64,000 nucleotides of DNA from positions 496,001 through 560,000 of the forward strand of contig OY970321.1 in assembly GCA_963716735.1 (NCBI GenBank), read 5' to 3'. Made by a program: the position numbers and the translations under genes. Under the pieces are notes generated by a model that saw only the letters and a list, made by a program, of their open reading frames with translations, was not told where the DNA came from and searched no databases. The stretch comes from VRUE01 sp963716735. GTDB lineage: Bacteria > Actinomycetota > Thermoleophilia > Solirubrobacterales > 70-9. Numbering within the stretch: the stretch's first letter is position 1; each line of letters opens with the position of its first letter. This document shows, piece after piece, positions 54,740-62,674 of the stretch.

Positions 54740-56038
54740 ATGACGGGACTTGCGGCGCGCAACGGCGGGCGAATAGGGCTCGCGGCGCTGGTCGCGATCC
54801 TCCTGCTCGGCGGGGGCCTGCGCCTGGACGATGCCTGGCACGGACGGGCGCCGGTGTACGACGCCCAGGGCTATATGGAGATTGCGGCGAACCTGGAGCG
54901 CGGCGAGGGCTTCGCGTTGGGAAGCAACGCAACGCAGTCCGCAAACAACTACTCCCCCGGCCTGCCGCTGCTGGCCGGGGGCATCTACGAGTTGACGGGT
55001 GGCGTGCACGAACGGTTCGTCCGCCTGGTGCTGGCCCTGATCGGGTCGCTCTCGGTGCTCTTCACCTACCTGATCGGGCGTCGGCTGTCGGGCCCGCTTG
55101 CCGGGCTGATTGGAGGCGCGGCGGTCGCGATCTACCCGGCTCTCCTGGAGTACCAGGGAATGCTCATGTCCGAGCCCCTGGCGGCCACGCTGCTCTCCGC
55201 AGCGGTCCTGGCCATTCTCTGGGCGGCGGACGTAGGCCACCGGCGCATGGGGTGGCTGGTTCCGGGAATGCTGCTCGGAGCGTTGGCGTTGACCCGGCCG
55301 GAGTATCTGGCGATCTCGCTGCCGATAGCCGTCGTCGTCTTCGCACGCCAGGGCCGGACCGGCTGGCGCGAAGGCCTCGTTCAAGCTCTCGCCCTGCTGG
55401 TGGGCCTTGTCGTCGTTGTCGCCCCCTGGACCGCTCGCAACGCGATCGCCCTGGATCGCCTCGTGCCAGTCTCCACCGGCGGTGGGCAGGTCCTTTTCGC
55501 CGGCTCCTACATCCCTTCTGGCGGCGATCCGGAACGGGTGGGCACCGAGGTGCTGGAGCGACACCCCGAGCTGCGCGCACAGCTTCCCCCGGATCCGCGA
55601 CTGGAGCAGATACTCGCCGCGTTGGCGAAGCAGCGCTATCCGGAGCTGGAAAGCGACGCCGCCCTGGCGCGGATGGGGCGGGAACGACTCTGGGACGACG
55701 TCAGCGAACGACCGCTCTCCTATGCGGGCTTCGTGGCGGCCAAGATCGGGCGGATCTGGGGACATGGGCCGCGTGACGTAATGCGCGAGCCGGCCTGGGA
55801 GGTGCTCCACTGGCTGCTTGTCGCGCTCGGGCTGCTGGGGCTCGGGCTGTTGGCCTGGCAGCGACGCTGGGAGGCGCTGCTGCTTGGCGTGATCCTGGTT
55901 GCGGTGACGGCCACCGGTGCCCTGCTCGTCGCCTCGCCACGGCGGCTCCTGGTGACGATTCCGGTGGTCGCGGCGCTGGCCGGCACCGCGACCACCTGGG
56001 TCGTCAGAGCTTGTACTGGACGGCGAAGGTCAGCTTGA
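54740..56038 (+). CDS. Polytopic glycosyltransferase, GT39/ArnT-like (GT-C)
   Basis: A 432-residue membrane protein with one N-terminal helix and then the GT-C first loop acidic motif (VYDAQGYMEIAANLERGEGF). About nine helices follow, and a C-terminal extracellular segment with STGGGQVLFAGSYIPSGGDP. The fold and loop point to transfer of sugar from a polyprenyl-phosphate donor to a lipid or protein acceptor outside the membrane. It is homologous in layout to the next glycosyltransferase (56492), which has a matching STGGGKALYVGTFLPADGEY segment, so the two look like paralogues. The 3' end overlaps the convergent secreted-protein gene by 35 bp. Confidence 0.85.
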   Translation: MTGLAARNGGRIGLAALVAILLLGGGLRLDDAWHGRAPVYDAQGYMEIAANLERGEGFALGSNATQSANNYSPGLPLLAGGIYELTGGVHERFVRLVLALIGSLSVLFTYLIGRRLSGPLAGLIGGAAVAIYPALLEYQGMLMSEPLAATLLSAAVLAILWAADVGHRRMGWLVPGMLLGALALTRPEYLAISLPIAVVVFARQGRTGWREGLVQALALLVGLVVVVAPWTARNAIALDRLVPVSTGGGQVLFAGSYIPSGGDPERVGTEVLERHPELRAQLPPDPRLEQILAALAKQRYPELESDAALARMGRERLWDDVSERPLSYAGFVAAKIGRIWGHGPRDVMREPAWEVLHWLLVALGLLGLGLLAWQRRWEALLLGVILVAVTATGALLVASPRRLLVTIPVVAALAGTATTWVVRACTGRRRSA

Positions 56039-56402
56039 CGAAGGTCGCCGTGTCGGCCCCTTTGAAGGTGCAGACGTAGCTGACGAAGTCGGGGTCGGTC
56101 GCGAAGACGGTCGGCCGGCAGTAGAAGCCGGCCACGTCGCCGCGCGGTTGCTCGAGGCCGAGTTGAGCGACCTTCTTCATCACACCCTTGGCGTGCCCGC
56201 AGGTGGCGAACTGGGCCTGCAGCGGATCGACGTTGCTGGAGCTCAGCTTGCCGTAGATCTTGCCCCCGACAACCTGCGGCGACGCCGTCGTGCAGGCCGT
56301 CGTCGCGGAGCCGCCTTCGGTCGGCATCGCGACCGCAGCCGACGCGAGGGCGAGGGCGGCGAAGAGGGATGCGCAGAGCGCGATCAGCGGGAAACGTCTC
56401 AT
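56004..56402 (-). CDS. Small secreted protein of unknown function
   Basis: A 132-residue protein with a Sec signal peptide (MRRFPLIALCASLFAALALA, then SAAVAM). The mature part is about 105 residues with four Cys (TTACTTAS, FATCGH, FYCRP, YVCTF), probably two disulphides. No family recognised. An SD (GGAAGGA) precedes the ATG at 56400-56402, unlike the leaderless genes around it. The start is clear because the signal peptide begins there; the longer upstream frame is Arg-rich and not coding. It lies between two paralogous glycosyltransferases on the opposite strand. Confidence 0.7.
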   Translation of the reverse strand: MRRFPLIALCASLFAALALASAAVAMPTEGGSATTACTTASPQVVGGKIYGKLSSSNVDPLQAQFATCGHAKGVMKKVAQLGLEQPRGDVAGFYCRPTVFATDPDFVSYVCTFKGADTATFVKLTFAVQYKL

Positions 56403-56491
56403 TGGGGTTCCTTCCGTGCGGGATTGACGATCGGTCACCCCTCTTCGACGCCCCGGCCCGACGCCCTTGCGCCGGATAGCCTCACCCAACC

Positions 56492-57844
56492 TTGACCGCG
56501 ATCGGCAACTGGATGCGTGGCTTGCCCGGGCGCCATGGGAAGACCACGCTGATCCTGCTCGGCGCGATCCTCCTACTCGGCTTCGGCCTACGGGCCCACA
56601 GGGTGGCCGAGCCGCTGGCGACGCCGGGCGACGACGCCCACGCCTACTACGCCCTCTCCAAGGCCCTCTATGAGGAAGGCAGCTACGGCGGGCCCGCCTT
56701 CCGCGACGCCAGCGACTGGTCACCGGGAGCGCCGCTGCTGTACGCGGCCGCCTTCTACGCCACTGGTGGCCCTCGCGAAGGCACGGCACGGATCGTCGAG
56801 CTGCTGCTCGGCCTGGCGGCGATCGTCGTCGCCTACCTGCTCGGGCGCCGGATCAACTGCCGGCCGGCGGGACTGATCGCCGCCCTCGGCGTCGCCGTCT
56901 ACCCACCGTTCATCCACTCGACCGGCGCGCTCTACAGTGAGCCACCCGCGATCTTCACCCTGCCCGCCGCGGTGCTGGCCTTCTTATGGGCCTGCGAGCA
57001 GCAGCGCCTGCGCGCCTGGCTCGTCCCCGGCCTCCTCTTCGGCCTCACCGCGCTGATCCGTCCCGAGTACCTGCTGGTCGGGGTCGCCTTCGGCCTCCTG
57101 GCGGCTATTCGCGTCGGCATGGAGCGGGGCTGGAAACCCGGCCTCGCCGGCGCCGCGCTGCTCGTCCTCGCTCTTCTCGTGCCGATCGTGCCCTGGACGA
57201 TCCACAACCAGGTCGTCCTCGACCGCACGGTGCCGATCTCGACCGGGGGCGGCAAGGCGCTCTACGTCGGCACCTTCCTGCCGGCGGACGGCGAATACCA
57301 GCGGGTCAAGGCGATGCTGGTCGAGCGCTACCAGCACCGCGACCTGCCCCCCCACTCCGCAGCGCTCGAACGTGTCGACCCGACGCCGCTCTTCGACCGG
57401 GTGGCCGCCCGCTACCCCGACCTCCCGCGTGATTCGGCGCTGGGCAAGATCGGCAAGCAGAACCTCTCCAAGTACTTCGGTGAAGATCCGGTCGGCTACG
57501 CGGCGATGACCGTGCGCAAGGTATGGCGGATGTGGAGTGCCGGCATCGGCGAAGCGATGGAATCGGGCGCCGGCCGGTTCGTCCAGGTGCTCTTGGTGCT
57601 GCTTGGCCTCACCGGCCTCGCGCTGCTCGGAGTGCGCCGTCGCTGGTGGGAGCTGGTCTCAATGGCGACCCCGATCGCGCTCGTCACGGTGGTCGGCGCG
57701 GCCTCGCTGGCGGCGCCGAGGCGCAACGAGATCCTGATGACGCTGATCTTTCCCCTCGTCGGCGTGGCCCTGGCGCGAGCGGGTGCGGCCCTATCCTCCA
57801 GCGGCTCATGGTTCCCGAGGCAGGCATCTTCCCCTCCGAGCTGA
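56492..57844 (+). CDS. Polytopic glycosyltransferase, GT39/ArnT-like (second paralogue)
   Basis: A 450-residue GT-C type membrane protein. After the first helix comes the acidic loop TPGDDAHAYYALSKALYEEG, with paired Asp expected for metal/donor binding. Several helices and a C-terminal loop with ISTGGGKALYVGTFLPADGE follow. It is similar along its length to the protein at 54740. The start is TTG at 56492 (9 nt after TAGCCT) or ATG at 56513. It overlaps the GT2 gene by 37 bp, so the two are probably co-expressed; the GT2 could make its polyprenyl-phosphate-sugar donor. Confidence 0.85.
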   Translation: MTAIGNWMRGLPGRHGKTTLILLGAILLLGFGLRAHRVAEPLATPGDDAHAYYALSKALYEEGSYGGPAFRDASDWSPGAPLLYAAAFYATGGPREGTARIVELLLGLAAIVVAYLLGRRINCRPAGLIAALGVAVYPPFIHSTGALYSEPPAIFTLPAAVLAFLWACEQQRLRAWLVPGLLFGLTALIRPEYLLVGVAFGLLAAIRVGMERGWKPGLAGAALLVLALLVPIVPWTIHNQVVLDRTVPISTGGGKALYVGTFLPADGEYQRVKAMLVERYQHRDLPPHSAALERVDPTPLFDRVAARYPDLPRDSALGKIGKQNLSKYFGEDPVGYAAMTVRKVWRMWSAGIGEAMESGAGRFVQVLLVLLGLTGLALLGVRRRWWELVSMATPIALVTVVGAASLAAPRRNEILMTLIFPLVGVALARAGAALSSSGSWFPRQASSPPS

Positions 57845-58875
57845 CGGCGCTGCGCGCCGCCGGCCTACTGATCGCCGCGGCAATCGTCGCCTATGCGGTC
57901 CTGCGCCGCCGCACCCTGCGCAACGTCGACGTATTGATTCTGCTGGCTGCCGGCATCGGCCTGGCGATCGTCTCCGGAACCGAGCTGACCGACAAGCTGC
58001 TCTCCGCCTTCTCCTTCGAAAAGGGCAATGGCGGCCGCATCCTCGGCCTCGCCGTCTTCTCCATCTTCATCCTCTTCCTGCTCGTCCTGCGGGCGCTGTC
58101 TCAGGCCGCCCGTAACGCCCGCCAGACCTCAGCCGTACTGGAGGGACTCGCCTGGGAGGAGTTCCGCCAGGCAAAGCTGCCAGAGCGTTTTCGCGACAGG
58201 ATCGCGATCCTCGTCCCCGCTTACAACGAGGCCGAAAACGTCGGTCAGGTCCTCGACCTGATGCCGAGCCAGGTCTGCGGAGTCGAGACCGCGGTCCTCG
58301 TGGTCGACGACGGCTCCCGCGACGGCACCGGCGACGTCGCCGCCGAGCATGGCGCGATCGTCGCCCGCCACGTGATCAATCGCGGCGGCGGGGCGGCCCT
58401 GCGCACGGGTTACCGGTTGATGGTCGATTCCGGAGCCGAGATCGTCGTCACCCTCGACGCCGATGGTCAGCATCTGCCGTCGGAGATGGAGCGCCTGGTC
58501 AAGCCGGTGCTCGACGGCGAAGTCGACGTCGCCCACGGCTCTCGCGTGCTCGGCGAGGCCGACAGCAACCACTTCGCCCGCGAGCTGGGGATCGTCTTCT
58601 TCAACCAACTGGTCTCCTTCATCACCCGGACCAAGGTCAGCGACTGCTCCAACGGCTACCGCGCGGTGCGCACCACCGCCCTCCCCCAGCTCGTCCTGCG
58701 CCAGGAGCAGTTCCACACCTCCGAGTTCATGATCGAGGCGATCAAGCGCGGCATCCCCGCCAAGGAGGTCCCGGTGACCGTCGCCAAGCGCCTCCACGGC
58801 CACTCTAAGAAGCCCGCTGTCGTGCGCTACGGACTCGGCTTCGCCAACGCGATCGTCAGGACCTGGCTGCGCTGA
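57808..58875 (+). CDS. DUF2304-like membrane region fused to a GT2 polyprenyl-phosphate glycosyltransferase
   Basis: A 355-residue protein in two parts. The N-terminal ~100 residues hold three hydrophobic segments (about 12-28, 37-50 and 70-87), resembling DUF2304 (often found beside GT2 enzymes). A GT2 catalytic domain of the dolichol-phosphate-mannose synthase type follows: ILVPAYNEAENVGQVLDLMP, LVVDDGSRDGTGDVA, VTLDADGQHLPSEM (DxD), and SNGYRAVRTTALPQL. It probably makes a polyprenyl-phosphate sugar for the neighbouring GT-C enzymes. It overlaps the preceding gene by 37 bp and the convergent ada-alkA gene by 20 bp. Confidence 0.88.
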   Translation: MVPEAGIFPSELTALRAAGLLIAAAIVAYAVLRRRTLRNVDVLILLAAGIGLAIVSGTELTDKLLSAFSFEKGNGGRILGLAVFSIFILFLLVLRALSQAARNARQTSAVLEGLAWEEFRQAKLPERFRDRIAILVPAYNEAENVGQVLDLMPSQVCGVETAVLVVDDGSRDGTGDVAAEHGAIVARHVINRGGGAALRTGYRLMVDSGAEIVVTLDADGQHLPSEMERLVKPVLDGEVDVAHGSRVLGEADSNHFARELGIVFFNQLVSFITRTKVSDCSNGYRAVRTTALPQLVLRQEQFHTSEFMIEAIKRGIPAKEVPVTVAKRLHGHSKKPAVVRYGLGFANAIVRTWLR

Positions 58876-60337
58876 GCGGCTCGCCGTCGAGACTGCGCCA
58901 TAGGTGGACGACGGCGTAGGAGCGCCATGGCCGCCAGGCCTCGGCAAGCCGCTCCTCGGCGGCTCGATCGAGTGCGTGGCCGCGTCGCTCCAGCGCCCGA
59001 CGCAGGCCGACGTCGCCGAGCGGATAGGCGTCGGGATCGCCAAGCGCTCGCATCGCGATGTAGGAGGCGGTCCAGGGGCCGATCCCGGGGACCGAAAGCA
59101 GCTCGGCCAGCGCAGCCGCCGGTTCCGCGCCGGCGTCCAGCCTGAGGTCGCCCCGGTCGACCAGCCGAGCCAACTCCCGCAGCGCCCTCGCCCTGCTCCG
59201 CGGCATCGGCAGGCTCGAGGGCTCGGCTCGCGCCAGGGCGGAGCTGGTAGGGAACCGGTGGGTGAGCGAGCCGAGCGGCTCGTCGAGCGGCTCGCCGAAG
59301 CGTTCGACCAGCTTCGCGGCCACGGTCCGGGCCGCGACGACGGAGACCTGTTGGCCGACAATGGCGCGGACGGCGAGCTCGAAGCCGTCGACGCAACCGG
59401 GGACACGAAGGCCGGGTCGCCGGCGGACGAGCTCGCCAAGGCAGGGGTCTTGCGCGAGTTGCGCCGACACCGTCCGCGGGTCGGAGTCGAGATCGAGGAG
59501 GCGACGAGCGCAGGCGACAGCCGCGGTCAGGTCGCGCAGGTCGTCGAGTCGCAGGCGGCAGCGCACCGCGGCGCGCTCCGGTAGTAGCTCGACGATCGCC
59601 CCACCGTGCCGCAGCGACAGCGAGCGGCGGTAGGCGAGGCCCTCCAACGCCTCCACGCCCGGCACCGCCCTGAAGCCGAGAAAGCGGATCGTCGACTCCC
59701 CGTCAAACGGCTGCCGGCAAGCGAGCTTCAGCTCGATCGTCCCGGGGGCGGCCTTGCCGGTCCGCCGCCGCGCTCGGCGGCGCAGCTCCGTCGGGGTGCG
59801 GCCGTAGACCGATCGGACCGTGTCGTTGAACTGACGCACGCTTTTGAAGCCGGCGGCGAGCGCCACTTCGGCGAAGGAGATCCCGGTCGACTCGATCAGC
59901 AGCCTGGCCGCCTGGGCTCGCTGGGCTCGGGCCAGCGCGACCGGCCCGGCGCCGACCTCCTCGGTGAGGATCCGCTGCAGCTGGCGCTCGCTGTATCCAA
60001 GCCTCCTGGCCAGGCCCGGCACGCCGTCGCGGTCGACAGTGCCCTCGGCGATCAACCGGAATGCCCGCCCGGCGACATCGGCTCGGCGGTTCCAGGCCGG
60101 AGAGCCCGGCGCGGCGTCGGGGTCGCAGCGCTTGCAGGCCCTGAGGCCGGCCTCCTGTGCGGCCGCCGCGCTCTGGAAGAGGCGAACGTTACGCCGTTTG
60201 GGCAGCCGCGCGGGGCAGCTCGGACGGCAGTAGATCCCGGTCGAGGTCACGCCGACGAAGAAGTAGCCGTCGTAGCGCGGATCGCGACTGCGCATGAACC
60301 GGTAGCAGGTCTCGAAGTCCGCGATCACGGCAACCAT
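58856..60337 (-). CDS. Ada regulatory domain-AlkA DNA glycosylase fusion
   Basis: A 493-residue protein for alkylation repair. The N-terminal Ada zinc domain has the Cys set in TGIYCRPSCPARLPKRRNVR and ACKRCDPDAA; one Cys accepts methyl from phosphotriesters. An AraC-type HTH follows (about 95-190; LARRLGYSERQLQRILTEEV, FNDTVRSVYGRTPTELRR), then the AlkA N-terminal domain. The HhH-GPD glycosylase has VPGIGPWTASYIAMRALGDP and the catalytic Asp in AYPLGDVGL. The O6-methylguanine transferase domain of full Ada is missing. It likely senses methylation and excises alkylated bases. The ATG is at 60335-60337. Confidence 0.93.
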   Translation of the reverse strand: MVAVIADFETCYRFMRSRDPRYDGYFFVGVTSTGIYCRPSCPARLPKRRNVRLFQSAAAAQEAGLRACKRCDPDAAPGSPAWNRRADVAGRAFRLIAEGTVDRDGVPGLARRLGYSERQLQRILTEEVGAGPVALARAQRAQAARLLIESTGISFAEVALAAGFKSVRQFNDTVRSVYGRTPTELRRRARRRTGKAAPGTIELKLACRQPFDGESTIRFLGFRAVPGVEALEGLAYRRSLSLRHGGAIVELLPERAAVRCRLRLDDLRDLTAAVACARRLLDLDSDPRTVSAQLAQDPCLGELVRRRPGLRVPGCVDGFELAVRAIVGQQVSVVAARTVAAKLVERFGEPLDEPLGSLTHRFPTSSALARAEPSSLPMPRSRARALRELARLVDRGDLRLDAGAEPAAALAELLSVPGIGPWTASYIAMRALGDPDAYPLGDVGLRRALERRGHALDRAAEERLAEAWRPWRSYAVVHLWRSLDGEPLSAARS

Positions 60338-60400
60338 CGTGTCATGGCGGCGACCCCGTCTCTAGCGGTTTTCAGACAGGTAGGGCTCGGCTGGCGACGG

Positions 60401-60443
60401 TGGCGGATTTCCGCCAGACAGCTCCGCTGCCGCTGCCTATCGT
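60401..60443 (+). promoter_or_regulatory. Promoter and palindrome upstream of the SnoaL-like gene
   Basis: TATCGT (60438-60443) is a -10 candidate about 40 nt before the ATG, giving a short leader with a good SD (GAGAGGAG). A perfect 16-bp palindrome TGGCGGATTTCCGCCA (60401-60416, 2-nt centre) lies just upstream of the -35 position, as an operator would. The 145-bp gap separates the divergent ada-alkA gene. Confidence 0.45.
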
Positions 60444-60482
60444 CGCCACCGACCACACCCGGCCCCCACGAGAGGAGCTCCC

Positions 60483-60881
60483 ATGCAGCAGGACGTAGAG
60501 CGATTCATGCAGGTGTACGAGGAAATCTGGCCCAGCTTCGATGCCGACCGGCTCGAGAAGTTCGAGATGGTCCATCCCAATGCCACGATCGACCACTCAG
60601 GCATGGAGCGTCCGATCAGAGGCGACGAGGAGCCCGACTACGTGCGCGGGATCAAGGCCGCGATGCCGGACATCTCACTCGAGATGAGGAGCTGGGCGGC
60701 CCGCGAGGACATCGTCTTCGTCGAGTACGCGATGGAAGCGACGGTGAACGGCGAGCGACTTGCCTGGGATGGCATCGGGCGCTTCAAGCTCCGCGACGGG
60801 CGCGTGATCGACGCGATCGGGCGCTGGGATACGGCTGCGATCCAGGCCGCCCTAGCCGGCGGAGACGACGAGGCGGCGTGA
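60483..60881 (+). CDS. SnoaL/NTF2-like protein
   Basis: A 132-residue small alpha+beta barrel of the SnoaL-like polyketide cyclase/NTF2 superfamily. The N-terminal helix holds VERFMQVYEEIWPSFDADRL, a central strand VHPNATIDHSGMERPIRGDE, and the C-terminal strands DIVFVEYAMEATVNGE and FKLRDGRVIDAIGRWD. Family members are isomerases, cyclases or ligand-binding proteins; no substrate can be read from sequence. It has an unusual strong SD for this window. The last 30 bp overlap the convergent sugar dehydrogenase gene. Confidence 0.85.
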   Translation: MQQDVERFMQVYEEIWPSFDADRLEKFEMVHPNATIDHSGMERPIRGDEEPDYVRGIKAAMPDISLEMRSWAAREDIVFVEYAMEATVNGERLAWDGIGRFKLRDGRVIDAIGRWDTAAIQAALAGGDDEAA

Positions 60882-62342
60882 CCTGCTGGGCCCGGCATCG
60901 CCGTCTGCCGAGGGGAGCAGCGCCCGCAGGGTCGAGCGGTGCGCTATGCGGAGGTGGAAGCGCGTGACGCAAGCGCGGTTCAGCGGCTTCGTCGCGACGC
61001 GACGCCCGCCACGATTGAGTTGCACTGCTTCGCCGCGCCAGCCGGAGCAGGGGAGCACGCGGGCGATGGCGGTCAGCCTCACGGCGCCTTTCCGCGTCCG
61101 CTGCGTCCGTGCCTCGAGGCGAAGGCGCGCTCTTTGCACCCCAATCGTTACCCCGATCGTGGGAACCTCGCCACTCGGTCCGGCCGGCGTGGTTGAAGCA
61201 CCGGCGCAAGGGCGTGGCAGCGCTCCTTCGAGGCGGTACACCGCCCCGCCTCTGGCCACCACATAGACGCGCCCGCAGGAGTCCTCGCCGAACGAGACCG
61301 GATTGGGAACGTCGAGGCCCTCGGCGCGATCGCCAGTCGCGACGCCCCCGCCGGCCGGCAGGGCGAGCGAGCGGATCTCTCCCACGCAGAAATCGGCGTA
61401 CACATAGCGGCCGTAGAGATCGCCGAGACTCGGGTCGCGGACGACATAGCCACCGGTGATCGAGCAGCCGTGCGCTTTCCCTTCGCCCGGATTGCCATGT
61501 GGGTAGTCGAAGACCGGTTCTGTGAAGCCGCTCGCGCCACTGCAGCTCTCTCCAGGATCCGGGTAGGGGCTGAAGCCCTCGCGGCAGTTCCAGCCGTAGT
61601 TCGCGCCCTCGCCGCCGACGACCCCGGGCGCCGGGCTGGGAGCGAGGTCGACCTCCTCGTGAGCGCCCTGGCCGACCTCCCCGATCACCATATTGCCGGC
61701 GGCGCGGTCGAAGGAGAAGCGCCAGGGATTGCGCAACCCGTAGCTCCAGATCGCCGGCTCCGCGCCGGGACGTGGTTCGAGACGGAGGATCTTGCCGAGC
61801 AGGGTGGTGAGGCTCTGTCCGCTTTCGAAGGGATCGCCTCCGCCCCCACCGTCGCCGACCGAGATGTATAGGTTTCCGTCCGGCCCGAACTCGAGCTGGC
61901 CGCCGTTGTGGTTCGGGTTGATCGAGTGCTCGACCGAGAAAAGCGGTTCCCGAACCAGGCCGGAGCCGTCGTGACGGAAGGCGTCGACGTGGACGTCCCC
62001 TTCCGCCCCACCTGCCGCCGACTTGCCGGTGTAGGCGGCATAGAAACGACCCGAGGCGTCGAAGTCCGGGGCAAGCGCGATCGAGAGCAGACCGCGCTCG
62101 CTTTCACAGCAGCTGACCAGATCGGTGAGATCGGCGAAGACGCTGCGGCTGCCACCGCTGTACTCCACCACTCTGCCTTCTCGCTCGGCGACGAAGAGAT
62201 CGTTCGGGTCGGTGCCGCTGGAGGTGACGAAGATCGGTTGATCGAAATCGCCAATGGGCTGGAGCGTGGCCGCGGATGCCCCGGCAACACACCAGAGTGA
62301 AAGCAACGTCGCCAACAGTGCAAGCCTCGAGATCCAGCGCAC
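60852..62342 (-). CDS. Secreted PQQ-type glucose/sorbosone dehydrogenase-like beta-propeller
   Basis: A 496-residue exported protein with a signal peptide (MRWISRLALLATLLSLWCVA, then GASAA). A six-bladed soluble-GDH-like propeller (about 26-390) follows. NPNHNGGQLEFGPDGNLYIS has the conserved His (about 145), GDGGGGGDPFESGQ binds calcium, LRNPWRFSFD and NYGWNCREG are typical, and extra Cys suggest disulphides. It probably oxidises sugars or aldoses with PQQ, or is a non-catalytic relative. The last ~100 residues (RLRLEARTQRTRKGAVRLTA and on) form a separate beta-rich basic domain. Overlaps the SnoaL-like gene by 30 bp. Confidence 0.88.
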   Translation of the reverse strand: MRWISRLALLATLLSLWCVAGASAATLQPIGDFDQPIFVTSSGTDPNDLFVAEREGRVVEYSGGSRSVFADLTDLVSCCESERGLLSIALAPDFDASGRFYAAYTGKSAAGGAEGDVHVDAFRHDGSGLVREPLFSVEHSINPNHNGGQLEFGPDGNLYISVGDGGGGGDPFESGQSLTTLLGKILRLEPRPGAEPAIWSYGLRNPWRFSFDRAAGNMVIGEVGQGAHEEVDLAPSPAPGVVGGEGANYGWNCREGFSPYPDPGESCSGASGFTEPVFDYPHGNPGEGKAHGCSITGGYVVRDPSLGDLYGRYVYADFCVGEIRSLALPAGGGVATGDRAEGLDVPNPVSFGEDSCGRVYVVARGGAVYRLEGALPRPCAGASTTPAGPSGEVPTIGVTIGVQRARLRLEARTQRTRKGAVRLTAIARVLPCSGWRGEAVQLNRGGRRVATKPLNRACVTRFHLRIAHRSTLRALLPSADGDAGPSRSRRLVVSAG

Positions 62343-62389
62343 ACGGTCTCCTCGTCAGATCGCTTCCCGACCTTTACCCGTAGCCGGCG

Positions 62390-62674
62390 CTATTCCACCC
62401 CGGGATGCCGAACCGCGGCCGGATCGGGCAGATACAGGTCGGCGCCGCAACGCGGGCAGACCTGGACGTAGAGCTTGACCGCCTTGTGGCAGTTGGGGCA
62501 CTGCCGTTCCGGTTCGTCCTTCTCCCGGCGGTAGAGGACTACCGCGACCAAGCCGAGCAGCGGTAGCACGATGCCGATCAGCAGCCAGAGCCAGAAGGAG
62601 CTGCCCTTGGCACGGCCGATGATCGCCGTCGCCAGTCCGAAAAGGCCGGCTATGAAGAGGTACTCGAATCCCAC
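62390..62674 (-). CDS. Small membrane protein with C-terminal zinc ribbon
   Basis: A 94-residue protein with two hydrophobic segments (about 4-19 and 27-46) and then a cytosolic zinc ribbon, CPNCHKAVKLYVQVCPRCGA (CxxC...CxxC). The tail is short. Function unknown; small membrane zinc-ribbon proteins of this sort are common in actinobacteria. The GTG at 62672-62674 overlaps the 3' end of the NADH dehydrogenase gene by 25 bp in another frame, so the two are probably one transcript. Confidence 0.75.
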   Translation of the reverse strand: MGFEYLFIAGLFGLATAIIGRAKGSSFWLWLLIGIVLPLLGLVAVVLYRREKDEPERQCPNCHKAVKLYVQVCPRCGADLYLPDPAAVRHPGVE

